The notes beneath the pieces are model-generated. The model worked only from the letters and a program-made list of their open reading frames with translations. It searched no databases and had not been told where the DNA came from. From Niveispirillum irakense DSM 11586 (lineage in GTDB: Bacteria; Pseudomonadota; Alphaproteobacteria; Azospirillales; Azospirillaceae), in the NCBI RefSeq assembly GCF_000429645.1, contig NZ_AUCG01000016.1, positions 434,001-498,000 on the forward strand: 64,000 nucleotides of DNA, given 5' to 3'. Position numbers and translations under genes: made by a program. This document shows positions 55,028 through 64,000 of this stretch, in pieces (the stretch's first letter is position 1; every line of letters begins with the position of its first letter).

Positions 55028-55421
55028 TCCTGTGCTGGATTGTTCCGCCCTGCTGGCCTTTCTGCTGCGGGAGCCGGGGGCCGAACAGGTGGAAGCCATC
55101 CTGCCTGCCGCTGTCATGTCTGCGGTAAACTTCACCGAGGCGCTGACGAAACTGGTGGAGCGCGGCATCCCGCCGGCAAATGCACGCGATGTGATCCTGG
55201 GGTTGGGCATAGAGATTATCGATTTCGATACCGATCAGGCCGTCCGCGCAGCCGCTTTGCGGGAGCCAACGCGTAAGGCCGGCCTGTCTCTGGGCGACCG
55301 GGCCTGTCTGGCGCTGGCGCTGCAACGGCAGGCCCCCGCTTTCACCAGCGACAAGGCGTGGCTGCGATTGTCGGATGCGGACATGCCCCCGATCATTTGC
55401 ATTCGCGGCGTTTCATCTTGA
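55020..55421 (+). CDS. VapC-type PIN-domain toxin
   Basis: The 133-residue PIN protein keeps all the acidic metal ligands: Asp7 (NPVLDCSALLAFL), Glu40 (SAVNFTEALTKL), Asp93 (LSLGDRACLALAL) and Asp111 (AFTSDKAWLRL). VapC toxins are ribonucleases, often cutting tRNA. Its stop codon overlaps the apparent TTG start of recF, so the toxin and the repair gene are physically fused at the translation level. Confidence 0.92.
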   Translation: MSNPVLDCSALLAFLLREPGAEQVEAILPAAVMSAVNFTEALTKLVERGIPPANARDVILGLGIEIIDFDTDQAVRAAALREPTRKAGLSLGDRACLALALQRQAPAFTSDKAWLRLSDADMPPIICIRGVSS

Positions 55422-56578
55422 CCCACCCCACCCTCGCCGTCACCCGCCTGACCCTGACGCGCTTCCGTTCCTACGCCTCTGCCCGGCTGGAATGTGATGC
55501 GCGGCCTGTTGTGCTGACGGGAGAAAACGGGGCCGGCAAGACCAACCTGCTGGAAGCGGTCAGCTTTCTGGCGCCTGGGCGCGGGATGCGCCGGGCCAAG
55601 ATTTCGGACGCCGAGCGCATCGGCGACAGCCACGCCGCCGACTGGACCGGCGGCCCCGGCTGGGCCATCGCCGCCCAGGTGCAGACCCCGCTGGGGCCGG
55701 TGGAAATCGGCACCGGGCGTGATCCAGCCGGCGGGGAGAGTGAGCGGCGGCTGGTGCATATTGATGGCCGCCCGGCCAAGGGCCAGATCGCGCTGGCCAA
55801 CCATGTCGCCGTGGTCTGGCTGACGCCGCAGATGGACCGGCTGTTCCAGGAGGCGGCATCGGGCCGCCGGCGCTTCCTGGACCGGCTGGTGTTCGGCTTC
55901 GACCCCGGTCATGCTGGGCGGTTGACCAAATATGAAAATGCCCTGCGCGAACGCGCCCGCATCCTGCGTGACGGTCCCGTCGATCCTTCCTGGCTATCGG
56001 CCCTGGAAGACCAGATGGTGGAAACCGGCATCGCCGTGGCGGCGGCGCGGGCGGAGATGTCCCACCGGCTGGAAGCCGCCGCCTCCCAGGGCGTCGGCCC
56101 CTTCCCCGCACCCGGCATCCGCATGGCAGGCGCCATTGACGATTTGCTGGCGGATCGCCCGGCGCTGGAAGCCGAAGAGGCTTTCCGCCGCGCCCTGGCG
56201 GAAGGGCGGCGGGTGGATGCCGTGGCCGGCGGTGCCGGCATTGGCCCGCATAAATCCGACCTTGCCGTCACCTACCGCGCCAAGAACATGCCTGCCGACC
56301 TGGGCAGCACCGGCGAACAGAAGGCCCTGCTGATCGCCATCGTGCTGGCCAATGCGCGGCTGATGAAGGCCGAAACCGGCACCCCGCCCCTGCTGCTGCT
56401 GGATGAGGTGGCGGCCCATCTGGACGAGGGCCGCCGACAGGCCCTGTTCGATGAGATTCTAGCCACCGGCGCGCAAGCCTGGATGACCGGCACGGATGCG
56501 GAAATCTTCCGCCCACTGGGGGGGCGCGCCAACCATATCCGGGTTGCCCAATCGCAGTTGATCCCTTGTGATGATTAG
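55418..56578 (+). CDS. recF: DNA replication and repair protein RecF
   Basis: RecF loads RecA at gapped DNA. The 386-residue ATPase has LTLTRFRSYASARLECDARP, Walker A GENGAGKTNLLEAVSFLAPG, the signature region ending DLGSTGEQKALLIAIVLANA and Walker B LLLLDEVAAHLDEGRRQALF. The only start that keeps the conserved N-terminus near normal length is TTG at 55418, which overlaps the vapC stop (TTGA). A longer reading in this frame runs through the vapC coding region. Translation is probably coupled to vapC. Confidence 0.92.
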   Translation: MTHPTLAVTRLTLTRFRSYASARLECDARPVVLTGENGAGKTNLLEAVSFLAPGRGMRRAKISDAERIGDSHAADWTGGPGWAIAAQVQTPLGPVEIGTGRDPAGGESERRLVHIDGRPAKGQIALANHVAVVWLTPQMDRLFQEAASGRRRFLDRLVFGFDPGHAGRLTKYENALRERARILRDGPVDPSWLSALEDQMVETGIAVAAARAEMSHRLEAAASQGVGPFPAPGIRMAGAIDDLLADRPALEAEEAFRRALAEGRRVDAVAGGAGIGPHKSDLAVTYRAKNMPADLGSTGEQKALLIAIVLANARLMKAETGTPPLLLLDEVAAHLDEGRRQALFDEILATGAQAWMTGTDAEIFRPLGGRANHIRVAQSQLIPCDD

Positions 56579-56598
56579 TTTCGCTAATCATCACAAGG
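56564..56598 (+). terminator. Perfect 15-bp palindrome at the recF stop
   Basis: CCTTGTGATGATTAG and CTAATCATCACAAGG are exact complements around TTTCG; the recF stop codon TAG is the end of the left arm. It can form a very stable hairpin in the recF mRNA. There is no T-run, so termination would need another feature; 3' end protection is an alternative. Confidence 0.65.
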
Positions 56599-56673
56599 TT
56601 GGCGCGTTGAGCGCCCGCGCGCCCATGCGCGCGCAAGCCAAGCGGCCCGGACGGGCCGCGCCGGCGATTGAGG

Positions 56674-56706
56674 ACCGCCTGTATGGTCAACGACCATGCA
56701 GGCGGT
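56674..56706. promoter_or_regulatory. Near-perfect 33-base palindrome upstream of gyrB
   Basis: ACCGCCTG-t-ATGGTC and GACCAT-g-CAGGCGGT pair with one mismatch around AAC, 86 bases before the gyrB start. It could be a protein site, an RNA hairpin or a supercoil-sensitive cruciform; gyrB is classically controlled by supercoiling. Further GC-rich short hairpins lie at 56600-56665. Confidence 0.5.
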
Positions 56707-56738
56707 AAACTGGTGGAAGCCATGCGGAAATTCCGTAG

Positions 56739-59333
<2,595 letters not shown>

Positions 59334-59373
59334 TGGGTGGGGGTGCGGACTGTCACGGTTTGTACCCCCTTCA

Positions 59374-59457
59374 CCGTCACCCATGCTGCGGCCGGGGTCC
59401 AGGGCCACAGACGCTTTACTCTACGAAACTGGACCCCGGCCGCAGCATGGGTGACGG
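59374..59457. repeat. 84-base palindromic element, copy 2
   Basis: Perfect 29-base arms (59374-59402 and 59429-59457) enclose a 26-base loop ending CTCTACGAAA. The layout equals that of 16079-16162. Where copy 1 has CCCCGGCGCAGG in the left arm, this copy has CCCATGCTGCGG, with matching changes in the right arm. Confidence 0.9.
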
Positions 59458-59762
59458 GAGCGGAGAGAGGTTACGGTTGGTGTCTGTCCGGAAAGTTATT
59501 CTTCCTTTCGAAACTTCGGCCTTTCTCCACCTTCATTCCCGCGAAGGCGGGAAGCCATACAATAGCGCGGACTTTGGGTTCCCGCCCTCGCGGGAATGAC
59601 GGTTAAAAGATTGGAAAAGAAGTGAAAGCTCTTGGACAGTCTCTTAGGGATAATCCCCAACCTTCAACAAAAGCCCCTCAGCCCACCGGCTTGCCAATTG
59701 GGCAGACCTCTTCCCGGTCCACGATATCGTATGTGAAAATCAAAATGGCTGGCCGTTACGGC
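59458..59762. other. Gene-free gap between gyrB and mtgA
   Basis: Together with 59334-59457 this is a 429-base gap between convergent genes. It holds the two palindromic repeats listed separately. Beyond 59600 I see no further repeat, RNA gene or credible coding frame. Confidence 0.5.
59533..59599. repeat. Second type of palindromic repeat downstream of gyrB
   Basis: TCATTCCCGCGAAGGCGGGA (59533-59552) pairs with TCCCGCCCTCGCGGGAATGA (59580-59599) with one mismatch around a loop of 27 bases. It is of the TCATTCCCGC type and differs from the 84-base element 75 bases upstream. Confidence 0.85.
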
Positions 59763-60509
59763 CTACTCCCCCAGCACGCAGTCCGCCAGCCCGTCACGAC
59801 GCACGATTTCCATCCGCTTTTGCAGCGTGCCGGCGCGCGAGGCGACGTAGCGGCCGGGCGGGTTGGCTTTCCATTTCAAGGGGCTCGGCAGGATGGCGGC
59901 CAGCAAGGCCGCCTCCCGCGCGGTCAGGTCCTGGGCGGGCTTGTTGAACCAGTGCCGTGCCGCCGCTTCCGCCCCATAAACACCCGGCGCCCATTCCACC
60001 ACATTCAGGTAAATTTCGGCGATCCGCCGTTTGGACCAGATATTTTCGACCAGCAGCGTGAACCAGAATTCGATCCCCTTGCGGGTCCAGCTCCGGTCCG
60101 GCCAGAGAAAGGCGTTCTTCGCCACCTGCTGGCTGATGGTGCTGCCGCCGCGCAAGGTGCCGCCCTGTTCATTGCGGGCCAGTGCCTGTTCAACCGCGCC
60201 CCAATCCACACCGGCATGGGCGCAGAAGCGGGTATCTTCGGCTGAAATCACGGCGCGGACGAGATCGGGGGAGATCTTCTCCAGCGACTGCCAGTCCTTT
60301 TCCCAGCCCTGGCCCTGGAAGGTGCGAATCACCATCAGCGGCGTGCCGGGGACCGGCAGGATGGCATAGGCCATCACCCAGATCAGGCTGAAGCCGACCA
60401 GCCCGGCCACAGTCCAGGCCCCTATCCGTGCCATGCGGCCCCAGCCCGGCCACTTCCACTGCCATCGGGGCGACCGTTGATCCCCCGTCGCCTGCCTGTC
60501 CGTCACCAC
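59763..60509 (-). CDS. mtgA: Monofunctional peptidoglycan transglycosylase MtgA
   Basis: MtgA polymerises glycan strands from lipid II. The 248-residue protein has a membrane anchor (IGAWTVAGLVGFSLIWVMAY) and the GT51 domain with catalytic Glu in RAVISAEDTRFCAHAGVDWG. The motifs GGSTISQQVAKNAFLWPDRS, KGIEFWFTLLVENIWSKRRI and EIYLNVVEWAPGVYGAEAAA follow. No transpeptidase domain is present, as expected. Confidence 0.95.
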   Translation of the reverse strand: MVTDRQATGDQRSPRWQWKWPGWGRMARIGAWTVAGLVGFSLIWVMAYAILPVPGTPLMVIRTFQGQGWEKDWQSLEKISPDLVRAVISAEDTRFCAHAGVDWGAVEQALARNEQGGTLRGGSTISQQVAKNAFLWPDRSWTRKGIEFWFTLLVENIWSKRRIAEIYLNVVEWAPGVYGAEAAARHWFNKPAQDLTAREAALLAAILPSPLKWKANPPGRYVASRAGTLQKRMEIVRRDGLADCVLGE

Positions 60510-60618
60510 GCGCTGCCCACCTGTCTTCCCCGTTTGCCGGTATTATCAAACCGTACCATTGCCCCCGGAAACAACGTAAAAGCGGGCCCGTCGATCCCAT
60601 GGATGCAAAGAGAAGGTG

Positions 60619-61263
60619 ATGGCGATCTATACCCTGTACGGCAATGCCGGCATGGCCAATCTGGCCCCGCACATGGCGCTGGAAACCATTGGTGCCCTCT
60701 ACCGCTTTGTCCGGGTGGACACGGCGGCGGGGGAACATGAAGGGGATGCCTATCGCCGGCTGAACCCGACCGGCCGCATCCCTACGCTGCTGGATGGCGC
60801 ACAGCCCGTGTTTGAAACGGCGGCCATTCTGCTGCATCTGGCCGACAGCCATCCGGAGGCAGGCCTGCTGCCCCCGCCCGGCAGCATCGATCGGGCGCTG
60901 GCCTATCAATGGCTGGTGCATCTGACCAACAGCGTCCAGGTGGCCTATCTGGCCTATTATTATCCGGAACGGCAGGTAACAGACCCAGCCCATGCCCCGT
61001 CGGTGAAGGCCGCCGCCGAGGCGCGGGTAAAGGAACTGTTCGCCGTGATCGAGCGGGAGTTGGACGGACGCCGCTGGCTGGTGGGAGATCGACCAGGGAT
61101 TGTCGATTTCATGCTGCTGATGCTGGTCCGCTGGGGCCGCAATTTCGCAGATAATCCGCCGCGCAGCCTGCCCAATATCGGTGCCCATGCCGCACGCACG
61201 GCCGCATTGCCAGCCGTGATTCGCGCCTTTGAACAGGAAGGGCTGGCCCAGCCCTGGTACTGA
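60619..61263 (+). CDS. Glutathione S-transferase family protein
   Basis: The 214-residue product has an N-terminal thioredoxin-like domain (YTLYGNAGMANLAPHMALET, with LNPTGRIPTLLDG and the glutathione-contacting FETAAILLHLAD) and an all-helical C-terminal domain (RWLVGDRPGIVDFMLLMLVR). The substrate is unknown. The start may be the ATG at 60619 or the GTG one codon earlier. It is divergent from mtgA. Confidence 0.88.
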   Translation: MAIYTLYGNAGMANLAPHMALETIGALYRFVRVDTAAGEHEGDAYRRLNPTGRIPTLLDGAQPVFETAAILLHLADSHPEAGLLPPPGSIDRALAYQWLVHLTNSVQVAYLAYYYPERQVTDPAHAPSVKAAAEARVKELFAVIERELDGRRWLVGDRPGIVDFMLLMLVRWGRNFADNPPRSLPNIGAHAARTAALPAVIRAFEQEGLAQPWY

Positions 61264-61302
61264 CCCGCCGGAAGCGACGGGGATAGGGACAGGCCAGCGC
61301 CC

Positions 61303-62496
61303 CTATCCCCGCCGCAGCCTTTCCAGCAGGGCCTGGCTGGCGGTGCCATCCACCTTCAGCCCCTTGGCCTTCTGATAGGCGCGGATGGCGGCACTGGTGC
61401 GCTTGCCCAGAAGGCCATCCGGCTTGCCCTTGTGATAGCCCTGGCGAATCAGCAGGGTCTGGATTTCCTTCACCCCGGCCTGATCCACGGGTACCGGCCG
61501 GTCGGCAACAGCGGCAGGGGCTGCATTGCTTGTGGTGGCAGGGGCCGTGGTGGCCGGTCGCCGCTGCTGCCCGCCCGGCGGGCCACCCAGCATGCCGGGC
61601 GGCGGGCCATCGGTCAGGGCCACATTGGGCTGGCCCGCCGCCAGCCGTTGCAGCGCCACCCTTGCGTTGACATCGCCCCCATCGGCGGCGCGCTGATACC
61701 AGCCGGCAGCGCTCTCCGGATCGGGGGCGCCATCCACGCCCTGCTCATACAGCGTGCCCAGCATGAAGAAGGCGCGCGCAATACCGGCATCGGCCGCCTG
61801 TTCAAACCAGCCGGCGGCGCGCACGGGGTCAGGCTCCACCCCCTCCCCGTCCATATATAGCAGGCCCAGATCGAAGGCCGCTTCCGCATGGCCCAACTCG
61901 GCGGCCTTTGTGTACCAGGAGGCTGTCTGCTGCAGGTCCGGCGTCACGCCCAGATCGCCGCGGAACAACTCCGCCAGCGTCCAGCAGGCATCGGCATCAC
62001 CCTTGGCCGCTGCCTGCCCGTACCAGTAAAGGGCGCGGCGCATATCCCCATCCGCCGGCGGGGTGCCGGAGGCAAAATGTTCGGCCAGCGCCATCTGCGC
62101 TTCGACATCGCCCTGGCGGGCCTGTTGCTCCAGGTTGCGCACGCCCTGATCGGCATCGCGCGGCAGGGCCGGTGCTGCCAGGGTGCCCAGCGCCAGCCCC
62201 GTGGCCGTCACCGCCGCCACCTGCCCCGCCACACTGGCCGGCGCAGAAGATTTGGGCGGCGCCACTTTTGATTTCGGCTTGGCTACCGGGGCGGGCTTCT
62301 TCACCACCGGCTTCTTGACCGTGGGTTTCTGCACCACCGGTTTGGCCACGCTCGGCTTGGCCGGTGCTGTATTGGCCGCAGCCGGCAAAGTGGGCAACGG
62401 CAGCGCCAGCAACAGGCTGGCAGCCAGAAGGGTGGCGCGGAAGCGGCGGGTGCCGGTGCCGGGCGAAGGGGACGGATTTATACGCTGCCGGCACAT
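61303..62496 (-). CDS. Secreted Sel1-repeat protein with peptidoglycan-binding domain
   Basis: The 397-residue product has a signal peptide (LLAASLLLALPLPTLPAAAN) and a Lys/Pro/Val-rich stretch (KPVVQKPTVKKPVVKKPAPV) suited to spanning or binding the wall. Four Sel1/TPR-like repeats follow (for example ALYWYGQAAAKGDADACWTL, ASWYTKAAELGHAEAAFDLG and AGWFEQAADAGIARAFFMLG). A C-terminal PG_binding_1 domain (IQTLLIRQGYHKGKPDGLLG then KRTSAAIRAYQKAKGLKVDG) ends the protein. It probably acts as a periplasmic scaffold; partners are unknown. Confidence 0.85.
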   Translation of the reverse strand: MCRQRINPSPSPGTGTRRFRATLLAASLLLALPLPTLPAAANTAPAKPSVAKPVVQKPTVKKPVVKKPAPVAKPKSKVAPPKSSAPASVAGQVAAVTATGLALGTLAAPALPRDADQGVRNLEQQARQGDVEAQMALAEHFASGTPPADGDMRRALYWYGQAAAKGDADACWTLAELFRGDLGVTPDLQQTASWYTKAAELGHAEAAFDLGLLYMDGEGVEPDPVRAAGWFEQAADAGIARAFFMLGTLYEQGVDGAPDPESAAGWYQRAADGGDVNARVALQRLAAGQPNVALTDGPPPGMLGGPPGGQQRRPATTAPATTSNAAPAAVADRPVPVDQAGVKEIQTLLIRQGYHKGKPDGLLGKRTSAAIRAYQKAKGLKVDGTASQALLERLRRG

Positions 62497-62672
62497 CGCC
62501 GGGCCTCCAACACAAGACCTTGGGGGTATATCGTCAGCCTAGCATGAAAGATTGTGGCGACCAGCCCCGGAAGCCCCCCATTCCCCGCATGATTTTTCCC
62601 AATTCAGCACCATTGCAATGGCTGATCTTTTTGATTATGGTGCGCGCCGCCCGCCAGTCGGGCCTATGATGC
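62497..62672. promoter_or_regulatory. Divergent gap before tRNA-Gln
   Basis: The region separates the Sel1-repeat gene (minus) from tRNA-Gln (plus). TTGCAA near 62613 and GATTATG near 62633 are a plausible promoter for the tRNA. Nothing else is seen. Confidence 0.35.
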
Positions 62673-62747
62673 TGGGGCGTCGCCAAGCGGTAAGGCAGCG
62701 GTTTTTGGTACCGCCATGCGGAGGTTCGAATCCTCCCGCCCCAGCCA
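62673..62747 (+). tRNA. tRNA-Gln (anticodon TTG)
   Basis: The cloverleaf has acceptor arms TGGGGCG/CGCCCCA, a D-arm with CCAAGCGGTAAGG, an anticodon stem GCGGT/ACCGC with loop TTTTGGT (anticodon TTG), T-arm GGTTCGAATCC and an encoded CCA. Confidence 0.97.
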
Positions 62748-62937
62748 TCATCTCCCTCCCCTTCCAAAATCAACCTCCCTCTGCCACCCGTCCTTTCGCG
62801 GGTGCTGGGCTGGCCTGCGTGTGTTTGCGCCGGGTCGGTCGTTGATCTGGCGGGATGATGCGGATATTGATGGCCCTCCGGCCGCCCGCGCTGGCTGGCC
62901 GCGCCGCCCAAGATTCTAGAAAACGGTCTGCCTCCCC

Positions 62938-64000
62938 ATGAAGTTCACCCTCTCCTGGCTGAAGACGCATCTGGATACCGACGCCGATCTGGACCAGATC
63001 ACGGAAAAGCTGACCGCCCTTGGCCTGGAGGTTGAAGGGGTGGAAGACCGCGGCAAGGCGCTGGCACCCTTCCGCATCGCCCATGTCGTCTCGGCGGAAA
63101 AGCACCCCAATGCCGACAAGTTGCGCCTGTGCATGGTGGATACCGGTGCCGGCGAGCCGGTGCAGGTGGTCTGCGGCGCCCCCAATGCGCGCGCCGGCAT
63201 CAAGGTCGTGTTCGCCAGCCCCGGCGCGGTGATCCCGGTTTCCGGCGACACCCTGTCCATCGGCAGCATCCGCGGCGTGGAAAGCCGCGGCATGATGTGT
63301 TCGGAACGCGAATTGCTGTTGTCGGACGAACATAATGGCATCATCGAACTGCCGGACGATGCCCCCATTGGCGGTTCCTTCGCCGATTGGCGCGGCCTGT
63401 CCGACCCGGTGATCGAGATCGCCCTGACGCCCGACCGGGTGGATTGCGCCGGCGTGCACGGCATTGCCCGCGACCTGGCAGCCGCCGGCCTGGGCACGCT
63501 GAAGCCGCTGCCGGCCACGCCCGTCGCCCCCGGCTTCGATAGCCCGTTGACGGTGAACCTGTCCCACCCCGGCTGCCCGCAGATCGCCTTCCGCCTGATC
63601 CGCGGCGTGAAGAACGGCCCCAGCCCGAAATGGCTGGCCGACCGGCTGCTGTCCGTGGGCCTGCGCCCGATCAGCGCCCTGGTCGACATCACCAATTTCT
63701 TCAGCCTGGACCAGTGCCGGCCGCTGCATGTGTTCGACGCCGCCAAGCTGACCGGCGCCATCACCCTTAAGCCGACGGGTGAAGGCGATACGCTGCTGGC
63801 CCTGAACGGCAAGGAATATTCCACGCCCGCCGGCCTGATTGGCATCTATGACGATGCCGCCATGATCAGCCTGGCCGGCGTGATGGGCGGTGAGAAGACG
63901 GGCGCTGATGCCGACACCACGGATGTGGTGCTGGAAGTGGCGACCTTTGAGCCGGTGCGCATCGCCGAGGCTGGCCGCGCCCTGCAGATCGACAGCGATG
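62938..64000 (+). CDS. pheT: Phenylalanyl-tRNA synthetase beta chain, 3' end beyond window
   Basis: About 354 residues are visible: the N-terminal [20 protein letters not shown], the tRNA-binding OB domain ([60 protein letters not shown]) and the start of the B3/B4 region ([20 protein letters not shown]). The frame is open to the window edge. pheS is 20 kb away on the other strand, so the alpha and beta chains are not co-transcribed here. Confidence 0.95.
   Translation, partial: MKFTLSWLKTHLDTDADLDQITEKLTALGLEVEGVEDRGKALAPFRIAHVVSAEKHPNADKLRLCMVDTGAGEPVQVVCGAPNARAGIKVVFASPGAVIPVSGDTLSIGSIRGVESRGMMCSERELLLSDEHNGIIELPDDAPIGGSFADWRGLSDPVIEIALTPDRVDCAGVHGIARDLAAAGLGTLKPLPATPVAPGFDSPLTVNLSHPGCPQIAFRLIRGVKNGPSPKWLADRLLSVGLRPISALVDITNFFSLDQCRPLHVFDAAKLTGAITLKPTGEGDTLLALNGKEYSTPAGLIGIYDDAAMISLAGVMGGEKTGADADTTDVVLEVATFEPVRIAEAGRALQIDSD

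Overview
The window is GC-rich chromosomal DNA from a motile, flagellated alphaproteobacterium. Gene content and order (a lipoprotein of the DUF3576 type, then leuS, lptE and holA; an XRE regulator, then metK and trmB; a CtrA-like regulator in a flagellar cluster; heme A synthase) fit Rhodospirillales, most likely an Azospirillum/Niveispirillum-like lineage. This placement is inference from gene content; no rRNA is present. I see no prophage, insertion sequence or CRISPR array.

1-18.4 kb is a flagellar cluster. On the minus strand are a flagellin cut by the window edge, a FlgN-like chaperone, flgJ (rod-binding part only), flgI, flgL, flgK, flgE, motB, motA and a large secreted TPR-type protein, then flgD and fliK. 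On the plus strand are flgF, flgG, flgA, flgH and a FliL-like gene, plus a CtrA-like regulator whose receiver lacks the phosphoacceptor aspartate and which has a perfect TTAA-N7-TTAA box upstream. TTAA/CCGG-type motifs recur in the flagellar gaps.

18.5-36.4 kb holds tRNA-Ser(GGA), a DUF4269 gene overlapping a YggS-type PLP protein gene, a porin, thrS with infC (IF-3 apparently starts at AUA), two chemoreceptors, a small secreted protein with a duplicated motif, murI, ctaA, a TPP-riboswitch-controlled thiO-thiS-thiG-thiE operon, trmB, metK and an XRE regulator.

36.4-51 kb holds a divergent HxlR regulator/azoreductase pair, ilvD, an MFS transporter, exonuclease III, pheS, a toxin-antitoxin pair with a broken toxin, rplT-rpmI, a DUF488 gene, and DUF3576-leuS-lptE-holA, followed by ihfB on the opposite strand.

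51-64 kb starts with a guanidine-II riboswitch in front of a Gdx/SugE-type exporter and an AlkZ/YcaQ-type winged-helix protein. The replication block dnaN-recF-gyrB follows, but two toxin-antitoxin modules (MazEF-like, then VapBC) sit between dnaN and recF, and recF appears to start on a TTG overlapping the vapC stop. Then come palindromic repeats, mtgA, a glutathione S-transferase, a Sel1-repeat/peptidoglycan-binding protein, tRNA-Gln(TTG) and the 5' part of pheT. The usual thrS-infC-rpmI-rplT-pheS-pheT neighbourhood is therefore split over three places and two strands.

The observations most worth a second look are: the degenerate CtrA paralogue and its CtrA box; two 84-base palindromic elements with compensatory stem changes; the guanidine-II riboswitch; the toxin-antitoxin modules embedded in dnaN-recF and in rplT-pheS; the AUA start of infC; and the large palindromes between recF and gyrB.
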